A stretch of DNA of 64,000 bases from assembly GCA_004322275.1 (NCBI GenBank), contig SCTA01000007.1, positions 1-64,000 of the forward strand, read 5' to 3'. Position 1 is the first letter of the stretch, and each line of letters opens with the position of its first letter. The position numbers and the translations under genes were made by a program. Below the pieces are notes generated by a model. That model had not been told where the DNA came from. It saw only the letters and a program-made list of their open reading frames with translations, and searched no databases. Source of the stretch: a bacterium (GTDB lineage Bacteria > Desulfobacterota > Deferrisomatia > Deferrisomatales > BM512). Positions 7,986-17,890 of the stretch are shown here, piece after piece.

Positions 7986-8654
7986 TTGGAAGACGCCGTA
8001 GACTACGCCGGGCGGGACTGGAATCACGAGTCCACCCGCGACCGCATATTTTCAACCGCAAAGAGACTTTTCTCGAAAAACGGTTTTACCGGAACCTCCA
8101 TACGCGACATAACCGAGGAGGCCGGGGTAAACGTCGCGGCGGTCAATTACCACTTCGGCGGCAAGGAGAACCTCTACCTTGAGATACTCGCCGAAAGGAC
8201 TAAATACTGGCAGGGCGCAAGAATGGAAGCCATTTCCAGGGCGGTTGAGGGGACGGACAACCCCAAAGCCGCTCTTGAAGCCGGTATACGCGCCTTTGTC
8301 CGCTTCAACCTCGCTTCGATCGTCTCCAGCGAGGACTGCGCCGAGGACTGTGCCCTCTTTTTCCGGGAGATATCGTCTCCCGGCCTCGGTTTTGAAATCA
8401 TAATGAGAGAGCTCATAGCGCCCACCCGGAAGGCGATTCACGACCTCCTCGCCGGAGTGATTCCGGGCATAACGCAGGAATCCTCCTTCCTCGTCCTTTC
8501 TTCGATGATCGGGCAGATGACCCATTTCGTGCGCTCCCGCCGGGTCGTGACAAAGGCTCTGGGGCGCGAGTACGACGCCGAACTGATCGACAAAATCTGT
8601 GAACACATCGTCGCCTTCTCGATGGGCGGACTTCGCGCATACGGGGTTGAATGA
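7986..8654 (+). CDS. TetR/AcrR-family repressor, CecR-like
   Basis: The 222-aa product has an N-terminal TetR helix-turn-helix (about 16-62; TRDRIFSTAKRLFSKNGF, then TSIRDITEEAGVNVAAVNYHF) and a C-terminal ligand domain. The ligand domain resembles the DUF1956/CecR type (FFREISSPGLGFEIIMRELI). Members repress adjacent transporter genes and are released by a small-molecule ligand. It starts with TTG after a good GGGAGAG ribosome site and overlaps the next gene by 4 bp (ATGA), so it is the first gene of the efflux operon and probably controls it. In E. coli the relative CecR controls ybhGFSR; here such an exporter lies separately at 30716-35969, so this regulator might act on both. That last point is speculation. 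Confidence 0.85.
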   Translation: MEDAVDYAGRDWNHESTRDRIFSTAKRLFSKNGFTGTSIRDITEEAGVNVAAVNYHFGGKENLYLEILAERTKYWQGARMEAISRAVEGTDNPKAALEAGIRAFVRFNLASIVSSEDCAEDCALFFREISSPGLGFEIIMRELIAPTRKAIHDLLAGVIPGITQESSFLVLSSMIGQMTHFVRSRRVVTKALGREYDAELIDKICEHIVAFSMGGLRAYGVE

Positions 8655-10099
8655 AAATGAAAAGGATATTACCTGGATTTTTGGCGGCGCTCGTGTCCGT
8701 GACTCTGCTGGGCTGCGTAGCCGGACCCGAGAGGGCGAGGGACGTTTCCCCCTCGGCCTCCCAGCCGTGGACCCCTCCCGCAAGGGAGGCGGAAGCAAAG
8801 GGAGTAAAGCCAGCCTACGAGATACCCTCCGAACTCGCCCAAAAGAAGTGGGGGCTAAAAGAGGTTCTGGAGGTCTCTCTGGCGAACAACCCCGCCACCC
8901 GCGCGGCCTGGCACGACGCAAAAGCAGCCGCAGCCAGGGAAGGCATCGCAAGTTCAGCCGAATTGCCGAAGGTGACCGCCTCGGCGGGACTCAATTACAA
9001 GGAGACGAACGACACCGGCAAGGATTTCGTCTCGAAGCAGACCTCGCTCGCCCCTGCGCTCACGCTTTCCTGGCTCCTTCTGGATTTCGGTTCCCGCGAT
9101 GCCTCCGAAGAGAGCGCCAGAAGCGCCCTTCTGGCCGCCAACTGGACGCAGAACAAGGTGATTCAGGACACGGTTCTCCAGACCTCCAGGGCCTACTACC
9201 TCTACCTTTCCACGAAGGCGCTCCTTTCGGCCAGGCAAAAGAACCTCGAGAGGGCCGAGACGATACTTAAGGCCGCCGAGGCCCGCCACGAAGCCGGAGT
9301 CGCCACGAAGGCCGACGTCCTTTCGGCGCGCACCGCGGTCTCCCAGGCGAAGCTCGCTCTCCAGACGGTGGAGGGGCAGATAGCCACCACGCGGGGCGGC
9401 CTCGCCTCGGCGATGGGGCTTCCGGCGAACCTCCCCTTCGACATCGAGGAGCTTCCGGGGAACGTTCCCTTTGAAAGCGTCGCCGGAAACGTAGATTCCC
9501 TCATCGAGGAGGCGCTCGACCGAAGGCCCGATCTCTTCGCGGCGAGGGAACAGGCGAAGGCCGCCTCGGCGCAGGTCGCCAAGGCGAGAGGGGATGGGCT
9601 TCCCACCCTTTCCCTGAACGCCTCCACCGGCGTCACCTGGTACGACGTGAACGAGAGCAAGAAAAACACGGCCGTGGACAGGCGCGAGGATTCCTACTCC
9701 GTCGGCCTTCTCCTTCAATACCCCCTTTTCACCGGCTATTACGACACCTACAACGTCGAGCGGGCGAGGGAGGAGGCAAAGAGCGCGAAGGAGAGGGAGA
9801 GGGGACTGGCGCAGCAGATTATCTTTCAGGTCTACGCGGGTTATTACACTCTCGTCACCGCCGGAGAGAAGGTAAAGACCTCCGACGACCTTCTAACCAG
9901 CGCGCAGGAGGCCGAAGAGGTCGCCCTCGGCCGCTATCAGGAGGGCGTAGGCACGATAGTCGATCTCCTCACGGCGCAGGCGGCCCTCTTTGACGCCCGC
10001 TCGCAGGGGGTGCAGACGAGGTGGGAGTGGTACACCTCTCTAGCCCAACTCGCGCACGACACGGGTCTTCTCGGCCTTCACGGCGAATCAAACCTGTAA
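8651..10099 (+). CDS. Outer-membrane efflux lipoprotein (TolC/OEP family)
   Basis: The 482-aa protein starts with a lipoprotein signal peptide (lipobox LLGC, Cys near residue 22) and carries two outer-membrane efflux protein repeats, with long heptad-rich helices around 160-260 and 370-470 and strand segments between (ASAGLNYKETNDTG; YSVGLLLQYPLFTGYYD). Such proteins form a trimeric channel crossing the outer membrane and periplasm, as the exit duct of tripartite RND pumps. It overlaps the tetR gene by 4 bp and precedes the adaptor gene by 53 bp. The order regulator, outer-membrane factor, adaptor, pump is a self-contained efflux operon. Confidence 0.9.
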   Translation: MKMKRILPGFLAALVSVTLLGCVAGPERARDVSPSASQPWTPPAREAEAKGVKPAYEIPSELAQKKWGLKEVLEVSLANNPATRAAWHDAKAAAAREGIASSAELPKVTASAGLNYKETNDTGKDFVSKQTSLAPALTLSWLLLDFGSRDASEESARSALLAANWTQNKVIQDTVLQTSRAYYLYLSTKALLSARQKNLERAETILKAAEARHEAGVATKADVLSARTAVSQAKLALQTVEGQIATTRGGLASAMGLPANLPFDIEELPGNVPFESVAGNVDSLIEEALDRRPDLFAAREQAKAASAQVAKARGDGLPTLSLNASTGVTWYDVNESKKNTAVDRREDSYSVGLLLQYPLFTGYYDTYNVERAREEAKSAKERERGLAQQIIFQVYAGYYTLVTAGEKVKTSDDLLTSAQEAEEVALGRYQEGVGTIVDLLTAQAALFDARSQGVQTRWEWYTSLAQLAHDTGLLGLHGESNL

Positions 10100-10152
10100 A
10101 TCCAATGAATTTATGCCACTGCCAAAAGGCGGTTAAGTATTCAGGAGCAGTG

Positions 10153-11610
10153 ATGACGAAAAAACTTTTCTCGGGTTACCGGGCTTTGGCGGTTGTGCTG
10201 CTGCTGGCCTTTGCACTCTTCGCATTAACCGGCTGTTCAAAAAAGGAGGGGGACAAGGGAACCGCTCCGTCCGCCGCGTCTCCCCAGTCCGCCTCTCCCG
10301 GCGCGGCAAAACGCCCGCCGGTCCCGGTTGTCGTCGCGAAGGCCCAAAAGGCCGATTTCCCGGTGTCGGTGAACGTGGTCGGCACCGTCGAGCCTCTGCG
10401 CTCCTCTCAGGTCCGCTCCCAGATCGGCGGTCTCATCACCGAGGTGCGCTTCAGGGAGGGCGACGCCGTCAAAAGCGGGCAGGTGCTCTTCCAGATCGAC
10501 CCGAGGCCGATAAAAGGGAACATCAAGCAGCTCGAAGCCGAGCTTTCGCGCTGGGAAGCGCAGGCGAGGAGCGCCGAGTCGCAGCTTCGCGCCCTCGAAG
10601 CGCAGGCGAAGACCGCCGAGTCGCAGGTGCGCACCACCGAGGCTCAGGCAAAGGTCGCAGAGGCGCAGTCGAAGACCGCCGAAGCGCAGGCCAGCCTCGC
10701 CGGGGCGCAGGAAAAACGTTATCAGACCCTGATGGAGAAGGATTTCGTCACAAAGGAGCAGTTCGAGCAGGTAAAGACAGGCTCGACCGCCGCCGAATCC
10801 TCTCTTACCGCAAGCAAGGCGACCATTGAGGCAACCCGTTCCAGCGCGGAGGCTTCCCGCTCCAACGCCGAGGCGCTAAGGGCCCAGGTGGAGGCGGCGA
10901 GAGCTTCGGTCGAGTCGGCGAAAGCTTCGGGTGAGGCGACCGGAGCCGCTATCGAGAACGCGAAAATCCAGCTCGGCTACACAACCCTCACCGCGCCCTT
11001 TTCCGGCCTCGCCGGTTCTATTTCGGCGAGGGCAGGCGACCTCGTAAAGGCCAACGACGCGAGCCTCGTCACCCTGAACCAGCTAAACCCGATACTTGTC
11101 CGCTTCGCCATTCCCGAGGGTGACCTCCCGGACGTGATGCGCTACAGGAAGGAAGGGACGCTGAAAGTCAAGGCCGAGCTTCCCGGCCGCCTTGGCGAAA
11201 CGCGCGAGGGCAAGATAGTCTTCGTGGACAACGCCGTTGACCGCGCCACCGGCACCATAGCGCTTAAGGCGGAGTTCGAGAATTCCGACGGGGCTCTCTG
11301 GCCGGGCCAGTTCACCAACCTTCGCCTCACTCTCTACACCCTCGGCGGCGCGGTGCTCGCGCCCTCCCCAGCGATTCAGACCGGGCAGAAGGGGCCGTAC
11401 CTCTACGTCGTCGGCGCGGACATGACCGCATCCCTCCGTCCCGTCAGGCCGGGGCCCTCGGAAGGCTCTCTGACCGTGATCGAAGAGGGACTGGCCGCCG
11501 ACGAGACCGTCGTCGTGGACGGGCAGCTAAGGCTCACTCCCGGCGCTACGGTTATGATCAAGCCGCCCGTGGGCGCTACGTCCGAAACCTCAAAGGAAGC
11601 CGCCAAGTGA
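10153..11610 (+). CDS. RND periplasmic adaptor lipoprotein (MdtA/AcrA type)
   Basis: From the ATG at 10153, preceded by CAGGAG, this is a 485-aa membrane-fusion protein. It has a lipoprotein signal (lipobox LTGC, Cys near 28), a Pro/Ala/Ser-rich linker, then a barrel-lipoyl half (VVGTVEPLRSSQVRSQIGG, FREGDAVKSGQVLFQIDP). The alpha-hairpin is unusually long and repetitive, with many AEAQ/AESQ/ASAEA heptads over about 115-270, followed by the lipoyl return strand (QLGYTTLTAPFSGLAG) and the beta-barrel. The adaptor bridges the RND pump and the outer-membrane channel. The hairpin is longer than in AcrA, which would suit a long-reach contact with its partner. The stop overlaps the pump start by 4 bp (GTGA). 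Confidence 0.9.
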   Translation: MTKKLFSGYRALAVVLLLAFALFALTGCSKKEGDKGTAPSAASPQSASPGAAKRPPVPVVVAKAQKADFPVSVNVVGTVEPLRSSQVRSQIGGLITEVRFREGDAVKSGQVLFQIDPRPIKGNIKQLEAELSRWEAQARSAESQLRALEAQAKTAESQVRTTEAQAKVAEAQSKTAEAQASLAGAQEKRYQTLMEKDFVTKEQFEQVKTGSTAAESSLTASKATIEATRSSAEASRSNAEALRAQVEAARASVESAKASGEATGAAIENAKIQLGYTTLTAPFSGLAGSISARAGDLVKANDASLVTLNQLNPILVRFAIPEGDLPDVMRYRKEGTLKVKAELPGRLGETREGKIVFVDNAVDRATGTIALKAEFENSDGALWPGQFTNLRLTLYTLGGAVLAPSPAIQTGQKGPYLYVVGADMTASLRPVRPGPSEGSLTVIEEGLAADETVVVDGQLRLTPGATVMIKPPVGATSETSKEAAK

Positions 11611-14600
11611 GCGTCTCCGGCCTCTTTATAAAGCGCCCGGTCATGACGACCCTCCTCATGCTGGGCATAATCCTCTTCGGCGCGATGGCGTACAGATATC
11701 TGCCCGTCAACGACCTGCCGAACGTCGATTTCCCCACCATTCAGGTCAACGCCAGTCTCTCGGGAGCTAACCCGGAGACGATGGCCTCCGCCGTCGCCAC
11801 CCCGCTGGAAAAGCAGTTTTCGACGATAGCGGGCATCGACCAGATGACCTCCAGTTCGTCCACCGGCTCGACCTCGATAACCATGACCTTCAACCTCGAC
11901 AGGGATATCGACGCGGCGGCGCAGGACGTTCAGGCGGCGATAGCCAAGACCCTTTCGCAACTTCCCCGCGAGATAACCACGCCTTCCTACCAGAAGGTCA
12001 ACCCGGCCGACCAGCCCATACTCTTTCTGGCTCTCAGTTCCGACACCCTTCCTCTTCCGGCGCTGAACGAGTACGCCGATACCATGATAGCGCAGAGGGT
12101 CTCCACCCTTCCCGGCGTGGCGCAGGTGCAGATCTACGGTTCTCAGAAATACGCCGTGAGAATAAAGCTCGATCCGAAGCTGCTCGCGACAAAGGGAATC
12201 GGCATCGAAGAGGTAGCGAGCGCGGTGCGCCTCGGCAACGTCAACATGCCCACCGGCACCCTCTGGGGACCCGATCAGGCGCTCATGATACGCGCCACGG
12301 GGCAGCTTGAGGACGCAAAGGGTTTCCGGCAGCTTATTGTCGCCTATAGGGGCGGCTCCCCGGTGCGCCTTGCCGACCTCGGCGAGGTCTACGACAGCGT
12401 CCAGAACGACAAGGTCGCGAGCTGGTTCGTGAAGGACCGCGCCATCGTGCTGGCCATCCAGCGCCAGCCCGGCACCAACACCGTCGCCGTCGCCGATTCG
12501 GTGAAAAATACCCTCGGCTCAATACTCGAACAACTCCCGGCCTCGGTAAAGGTGGACGTGCTCTATGACCGCTCCCAGTCCATCCGCGCCTCGGTGGACG
12601 AGGTCAAGTTCACTCTCATACTGACCTTCTTCCTCGTAATACTGGTCATCTTCGTATTCCTCCGAAACCTCTCGGCCACTCTCATACCCAGCGTCGCGCT
12701 GCCTCTCTCCATAGTCGGCACCTTCGCCGCGATGTATTTCTTCGGTTTCAGCATAGACAATCTCTCGCTGATGGCGCTGACCCTTTCGCTGGGTTTCGTC
12801 GTTGACGACGCCATAGTCATGCTCGAAAACATCGTCCGCCATATGGAGATGGGGAAAAATCCCTTCAAGGCGGCGGAGGACGGGGCAAAAGAGGTCGGCT
12901 TCACGATCATCTCGATGACGATCTCCCTTGCGGCGGTCTTTATCCCCCTCGTTTTCATGAGCGGCATCATCGGGAGGCTCTTTCGGGAGTTCGCGGTAGT
13001 CATAAGCGTCGCCATCCTCATCTCCGGCGTCGTCTCCCTTACCCTTACGCCGATGCTCTGCAGCCGCTTCCTCAAAAGCCACGCCGGGGTGAAACACGGC
13101 CCGCTTTTCCAGTTCTTCGAGAAAGGGTTCGACCTCAGCCTGCGGTACTACGAACGGAGCCTTCGCTGGTTCGTCCGCCACAGGAAGACCGCGCTGGTCT
13201 TTTCGCTGCTCATCCTGCTCGGGACGGTTCAGCTTGCGAGGATGGTGCCCAAGGGGTTTTTGCCGAGCGAAGACATAAACATGATCTCCGGCATCACCGA
13301 GGGAGCCGAGGGCATCTCTTTCGATTCGATGGTGAAGCACCAGCAGGCGGTTGGGGAGGTTGTCGCCAAAAACCCCAACGTCGCCGCCTTCATGTCCTCC
13401 GCCGGTTCGGGAAGCTCCTCGAATCAGGGCAGAATGTTCCTTCGCCTGAAAGACCGCGAGGAGAGAACAACGAGCGCCACGGAGGTAATCGAACAGCTTC
13501 GCCCCGAACTGGGTCAGATTCCCGGAATCAGGGCCTTCTTCATGGTGCCGCCGCCCATACGCCTCAGCGGAACCTTCTCCAAGGCCAGCTACCAGTATAC
13601 CCTTCAGGGACCAAGCCTCGACAGCCTCTACGAATCGGCTCCCGCGCTGGAGGCCAGGCTCCGTGAAAACCCGCTCCTCATGGACGTGACGAGCGACCTC
13701 CTGCTCAAGAACCCGCAGGTTACGGTGGAAATCGACCGCGACAGGGCCAGCGCCCTCGGAATCTCCGCCGACCAGATCGAAAACACCCTTTACTACGCCT
13801 ACGGGGCGCGCCAGGTCTCGACCATCTACACGCCTACCAACCAGTACTGGGTAATAATGCAGGTGCTTCCGCAGTACCAGCTCGACCCGGCGGGGCTGGA
13901 CATCCTGTACGTCAGGAACACAAGGGGCGATCAGGTGCCGCTCTCCGTCGTAACGTCTCTGAAACGGTCGATAGGACCGCTTTCGGTCAACCACGCCGGA
14001 CAGCTACCCGCTGTGACAATCTCCTTCAACACCAGGCCCGGAGTATCCCTGGGCGACGCCGTCGCCTCGGTGCAGAAGACCGCCGGAGAGGTTCTCCCCT
14101 CCGAAATCACGGGCTCCTTCAGCGGCACCGCCCAGGCCTTTCAGTCCTCCCAGGCGGGCATGGCGACTCTCCTGCTGCTCGCCATACTGGTCATCTACAT
14201 GGTCCTCGGCATCCTTTACGAGAGTTTCATACACCCGCTTACGATTCTCTCCGGACTTCCCTTCGCCGGATTCGGAGCGCTGCTGACGCTGTATCTGTTC
14301 AAGATGGAACTGAACGTCTACAGTTACGTCGGCCTCATCATGCTCATCGGCGTCGTCAAGAAGAACGCCATCATGATGGTGGATTTCGCCATCGAGGCGG
14401 AGCGCAAGGAGGGCAAGGAGCCGATGGAGGCGATACTGGAGGCGTGCGTAATCCGCTTTCGGCCGATCATGATGACGACGATGGCCGCGCTGATGGGAAC
14501 CTTGCCGATAGCGCTCGGTTACGGCGCGGGCGCGGAATCCAGAAGGCCGCTGGGCCTCGCTGTCGTCGGCGGACTGGCTTTCTCGCAGTTCATCACCCTT

Positions 14601-14696
14601 TACGTCACCCCGGTCTTCTACACCTATCTCGACGGCGCGCAGCGCAGGATGAAAAACCTTTTCAGGGGGAAAAAAGAGCAGCAGCATCACGTGTGA
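11607..14696 (+). CDS. RND multidrug efflux pump (HAE1/MdtB-MdtC type)
   Basis: This 1029-aa protein has full RND length: a first membrane helix (about 12-30), a large periplasmic porter domain, a central block of six helices with the proton-relay motif LGFVVDDAIVMLENI (about 395-410), a second porter domain, and a final block of helices. HAE1 pumps expel drugs, dyes, detergents and bile salts using the proton gradient. KRPVMTTLLMLGIILFG and YRYLPVNDLPNVDFPT at the N-terminus match the MdtB/C branch. It starts with GTG in a 4-bp overlap with the adaptor, so the two are translationally coupled. It is the last gene of the operon. Confidence 0.93.
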   Translation: MSVSGLFIKRPVMTTLLMLGIILFGAMAYRYLPVNDLPNVDFPTIQVNASLSGANPETMASAVATPLEKQFSTIAGIDQMTSSSSTGSTSITMTFNLDRDIDAAAQDVQAAIAKTLSQLPREITTPSYQKVNPADQPILFLALSSDTLPLPALNEYADTMIAQRVSTLPGVAQVQIYGSQKYAVRIKLDPKLLATKGIGIEEVASAVRLGNVNMPTGTLWGPDQALMIRATGQLEDAKGFRQLIVAYRGGSPVRLADLGEVYDSVQNDKVASWFVKDRAIVLAIQRQPGTNTVAVADSVKNTLGSILEQLPASVKVDVLYDRSQSIRASVDEVKFTLILTFFLVILVIFVFLRNLSATLIPSVALPLSIVGTFAAMYFFGFSIDNLSLMALTLSLGFVVDDAIVMLENIVRHMEMGKNPFKAAEDGAKEVGFTIISMTISLAAVFIPLVFMSGIIGRLFREFAVVISVAILISGVVSLTLTPMLCSRFLKSHAGVKHGPLFQFFEKGFDLSLRYYERSLRWFVRHRKTALVFSLLILLGTVQLARMVPKGFLPSEDINMISGITEGAEGISFDSMVKHQQAVGEVVAKNPNVAAFMSSAGSGSSSNQGRMFLRLKDREERTTSATEVIEQLRPELGQIPGIRAFFMVPPPIRLSGTFSKASYQYTLQGPSLDSLYESAPALEARLRENPLLMDVTSDLLLKNPQVTVEIDRDRASALGISADQIENTLYYAYGARQVSTIYTPTNQYWVIMQVLPQYQLDPAGLDILYVRNTRGDQVPLSVVTSLKRSIGPLSVNHAGQLPAVTISFNTRPGVSLGDAVASVQKTAGEVLPSEITGSFSGTAQAFQSSQAGMATLLLLAILVIYMVLGILYESFIHPLTILSGLPFAGFGALLTLYLFKMELNVYSYVGLIMLIGVVKKNAIMMVDFAIEAERKEGKEPMEAILEACVIRFRPIMMTTMAALMGTLPIALGYGAGAESRRPLGLAVVGGLAFSQFITLYVTPVFYTYLDGAQRRMKNLFRGKKEQQHHV

Positions 14697-14766
14697 TTTT
14701 CTGCTCAGGCTGGTATAAAGTCCTGAGAGATCGGATTTTTCAAAAAGTCAGCCAGCGGAGCTAAAG

Positions 14767-15477
14767 ATGAGCCCGAAGAACAGACATCCCGACAAGGTCT
14801 GCCAGATATGCGGCGCAACCTCCGAACTCCAGCCCGCCGTCATGGTCCGCCCCGTCATTGGCGAACTGATACGCAAGGCGACGGGAAACTGGAACGAAAA
14901 GGGGTGGGTCTGCGACAGGGACCTTCGGAAATTCAGGCACGTTTACGTCGAAGACCTTCTTGAGGAAGAGCGCGGCGAGTTGACCCTGATCGAAAGGGAG
15001 GTGCTGGAGAGTCTCCGGGAGCATGAGACGATATCCAAAAACCCCGAGGTGGATTTCGAGTCGGCTCTCACCTTCGGCGAAAGACTCTCCGACAGGATAG
15101 CGAATTTCGGCGGAAGCTGGGCATTCCTCATAGCCTTTTTTCTGGTCATAGCCGCGTGGATTGTCGTCAACTCCTACCTGGTCATGGCCAGGCCCTTCGA
15201 TCCCTACCCCTTTATCCTTCTTAACCTCATTCTCTCCTGCCTCGCCGCCGTGCAGGCCCCGATAATCATGATGAGCCAGAACAGGCAGGAGGACCGCGAC
15301 CGTATACGCGCCTCAAACGATTATCAGGTTAACCTCAAGGCAGAGCTTGAGATACGCCACCTCCACCAGAAGCTCGACCACATCATGTCGAAGCAGTGGG
15401 AGCGGCTTGTGGAGATACAGGAAGTGCAGCTTGAGCTTATCGACGAGCTCCGAAAGAAGGGCCGGGAAAAAGCGTAA
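14767..15477 (+). CDS. DUF1003 membrane protein with N-terminal zinc-ribbon-like Cys pair
   Basis: The 236-aa protein carries the DUF1003 domain: two membrane helices (about 119-138 and 148-170; GGSWAFLIAFFLVIAAWIVV and YPFILLNLILSCLAAVQAP) followed by the family's conserved MMSQNRQEDRDRIRASNDY and a helical tail ending in LHQKLD. The N-terminal 60 residues contain CQICGATSE and a second Cys at WVCDRDL, which could bind a metal. The function of DUF1003 proteins is not established. The gene stands alone after the efflux operon, with a short gap each side and an ATG after CGGAG. Confidence 0.8.
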   Translation: MSPKNRHPDKVCQICGATSELQPAVMVRPVIGELIRKATGNWNEKGWVCDRDLRKFRHVYVEDLLEEERGELTLIEREVLESLREHETISKNPEVDFESALTFGERLSDRIANFGGSWAFLIAFFLVIAAWIVVNSYLVMARPFDPYPFILLNLILSCLAAVQAPIIMMSQNRQEDRDRIRASNDYQVNLKAELEIRHLHQKLDHIMSKQWERLVEIQEVQLELIDELRKKGREKA

Positions 15478-15560
15478 GTAACTTAACTTCTTTTTCATCG
15501 TAAAACAGGCTTACGGTATGAGCCGCAGTTGCGGCGTTACGGCAAAAGGAGGGGAGTTCG

Positions 15561-17816
15561 ATGAAGAAGGTGCTGTCCGCCCTTGTCTTTCTCGCTCTTT
15601 TGGCGGGCTGCTCCGCCCAGCCGGGGGGAGAGAAATACGCCGAAAACCAGAATTTCGCCTGGAGCGTCTCCCTGAACGCGCCCGAATGCTACGACGGCGG
15701 CCTGACCGTCACCTTCGGCCCCGACAGCGACGCCGACAAGACCCTCGATTCCTCCGAAGCGCGCAACAGCCTCTCTTTTTGCGATCAGTCCGGCCAAAAG
15801 GCCGTCGCCGAAGTCAGCGAGATCCCTCCGGGCGAGGATTGCCCCGGCGGAGGGGTTCTGCTCGAAAGCGGAATCGACCTCGACGGAGATTCCGCCCTCG
15901 ACTTCGGCGAGAGGGATTTCAACCGCAAGTTCTGCTACGGCGACCCCGCCGACGCGGACAACGACGCCTATTCCACCCTCGATTTCTCCCAAAAACCGCT
16001 CGATTGCGACGATAACGATTCTTCGGTCCATCCCGGCGCGGTCGAAACCTGCGACGGGAAGGATAACGACTGCGACAGCCTAGTGGACGAAGGTCCCGAC
16101 TCCGACGGCGACCGCACGGCCTCCTGCTGCGACCCCGACGACTCGGACGCAGAGATATATCCCGGCGCTACCGAGCTTTGCGACGGCAAGGACAATGACG
16201 GCGACGGGACGAAGGACGAAGGGTTCGACGCCGACGGCGACTCCTACGCTTCCTGCTTCGACTGCGACGACGCAGACTGGGCCAGACACCCCGGCGCGCC
16301 GGACGCCACTCGAAACGGCATCGACGAAGACTGCAGCGGAGGGGACGGACCTCCGGTAATCGACCTTGACTCCGACGGCGCGGACGACGATTTCGCCGAC
16401 AACTGCAAGGGTGTTTTCAACCCCTCCCAGGCCGACGCCGACTCGGACGGCGCGGGAGACGCCTGCGACAATTGTCCCGCCGTCCAGAACGCCGGGCAGG
16501 AAGACGCCGGGGGCGACGGAATCGGCGACGCCTGCGACCGCTGCCTTCTCGGCCTCCAGAACTGCGGCGACCTGAACCCCTGCACCAGCGAAAGCTGCGT
16601 TTCCACGGCTCCCGGCCTCGCCGAGTGCATCACCTCCTACCTTGAAACCTCCTGCGACGACAACAACCCCTGCACCGTGAACGACGCCTGCGGCGGCGGG
16701 CTGTGCGCGGGCGCGGAAGGAATTCTCTGCGACGACGGAAACCTTCTGACTCTCGACTCCTGCACCCCCCTCACCGGCGAATGCGTCAACACCCCGCCCG
16801 ATTGCGGCGACCTAAGCCCCTGCACAAACGACGGCTGGTCGGAAACTCTGGGCGTCTGCGTCAATGAGCCCCTCGTCTGCGACGATTTAAACCCCCTCAC
16901 GGCGGACTCCTGCGCCCCCGACACGGGGGAATGCGTCTTCACCCCCCCGGAGTGCGGGGACCTAAATCCCTGCACCGCCGATTCGTGGTCGCCGGAGGCG
17001 GGGATCTGCCTGAACGCGCCGGTGGTTTGCGACGATTTAAATCCGCTTACCACGGATTCCTGCGACTCTCTGGAGGGCAAGTGCGTCTTTATTCCGCCCG
17101 CTTGCGGGGACGACAACCCCTGCACCGAGGATTCGTGGTCGGCCCAAGCCGGACAGTGCGTCTTTGAACCGGCGGTCTGCGACGATCTGAACGTTCTCAC
17201 CACCGATTCCTGCGACCCTCTGGCGGGCGGCTGCGTCTTCACCCCGCCCGATTGCGGCGACGATAACCCCTGCACCGAGGACTCCTGGTCGGCATCCGAG
17301 GGAATCTGCCTCCATACCGCAGCCTCCTGCGACGACGCGAACGCCTGCACCCTCGACGGCTGCTCTCCTGAAACAGGCTGCTATCACACGCAGGTCACCT
17401 GCGACGACGGCGTTTACTGTACCTCCGATTACTGCTTGACCACGCAGGGCTGTCGCGCCATTGCGAATGGCGGCCTTTGCTACGACGGTTCAATCGACAC
17501 CATCGATACCTGCTCGCCGCTGGACAGTCTTGCCGACGCCAAAGGTTGTGTCCACACCCCTGTTATAACCCAGGCTTGCTCGGATTCCTCTGAATGCACG
17601 GGAGAGGGGGAATTCTGTCTAAAGCCCGATGGGCAGTGCGCAGGGGCCGGAACATGCACCTCTTTTCTGGTTGCCTGCATCCAGAGTGTGGACCCCGTCT
17701 GCGGCTGCGACGGGATTACCTACCCGAATTACTGCACCGCCGTGCAGTCGGGGGTCTCAATCGCCTACATGGGCGTGTGCCAAATCGACACAGTGCGCCC
17801 CGTTAAAGCGGAGTAG
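15561..17816 (+). CDS. Large Asp/Cys-rich lipoprotein: MopA-like metal-binding repeats, TSP3-like repeats, Cys repeats and a Kazal domain
   Basis: The 751-aa product begins with a lipoprotein signal (LLAGC, Cys near 17). Residues about 140-250 hold MopA-type putative metal-binding repeats ([18 protein letters not shown], then [11 protein letters not shown], twice). At 265-330 are thrombospondin type-3-like Asp repeats ([13 protein letters not shown]). At about 335-640 are eight or so repeats of about 37 residues with the theme [12 protein letters not shown]...[12 protein letters not shown]. The last 40 residues form a Kazal-like fold ([18 protein letters not shown]). Asp loops of this kind bind calcium, and Kazal domains usually inhibit serine proteases. 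The protein is probably anchored outside the cell, as a calcium-stabilised adhesive or protease-resistant rod. The start follows a strong AAAGGAGGGG site, and a bidirectional terminator follows the stop. Confidence 0.85.
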   Translation: MKKVLSALVFLALLAGCSAQPGGEKYAENQNFAWSVSLNAPECYDGGLTVTFGPDSDADKTLDSSEARNSLSFCDQSGQKAVAEVSEIPPGEDCPGGGVLLESGIDLDGDSALDFGERDFNRKFCYGDPADADNDAYSTLDFSQKPLDCDDNDSSVHPGAVETCDGKDNDCDSLVDEGPDSDGDRTASCCDPDDSDAEIYPGATELCDGKDNDGDGTKDEGFDADGDSYASCFDCDDADWARHPGAPDATRNGIDEDCSGGDGPPVIDLDSDGADDDFADNCKGVFNPSQADADSDGAGDACDNCPAVQNAGQEDAGGDGIGDACDRCLLGLQNCGDLNPCTSESCVSTAPGLAECITSYLETSCDDNNPCTVNDACGGGLCAGAEGILCDDGNLLTLDSCTPLTGECVNTPPDCGDLSPCTNDGWSETLGVCVNEPLVCDDLNPLTADSCAPDTGECVFTPPECGDLNPCTADSWSPEAGICLNAPVVCDDLNPLTTDSCDSLEGKCVFIPPACGDDNPCTEDSWSAQAGQCVFEPAVCDDLNVLTTDSCDPLAGGCVFTPPDCGDDNPCTEDSWSASEGICLHTAASCDDANACTLDGCSPETGCYHTQVTCDDGVYCTSDYCLTTQGCRAIANGGLCYDGSIDTIDTCSPLDSLADAKGCVHTPVITQACSDSSECTGEGEFCLKPDGQCAGAGTCTSFLVACIQSVDPVCGCDGITYPNYCTAVQSGVSIAYMGVCQIDTVRPVKAE

Positions 17817-17833
17817 TTGCTCAACCCTAAAAA

Positions 17834-17867
17834 TAATAAAGCCTGCCGTGTCCGGCAGGCTTTATTA
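17834..17867. terminator. Bidirectional terminator
   Basis: A perfect 15-bp stem (17834-17848 with 17853-17867) around a 4-nt loop has A-rich and T-rich flanks on opposite strands. It lies between the convergent lipoprotein (plus) and VOC (minus) genes and can end transcription from both. Confidence 0.85.
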
Positions 17868-17890
17868 CGTATTGGCGGCAAATTCTTTCG

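Noticed and set aside
12519-13994. A 491-codon open frame antisense to the RND pump
   Set aside because: It is the mirror of GC-rich codon usage in a clear pump gene; its translation is Asp/Glu/Arg/His-rich without any domain.
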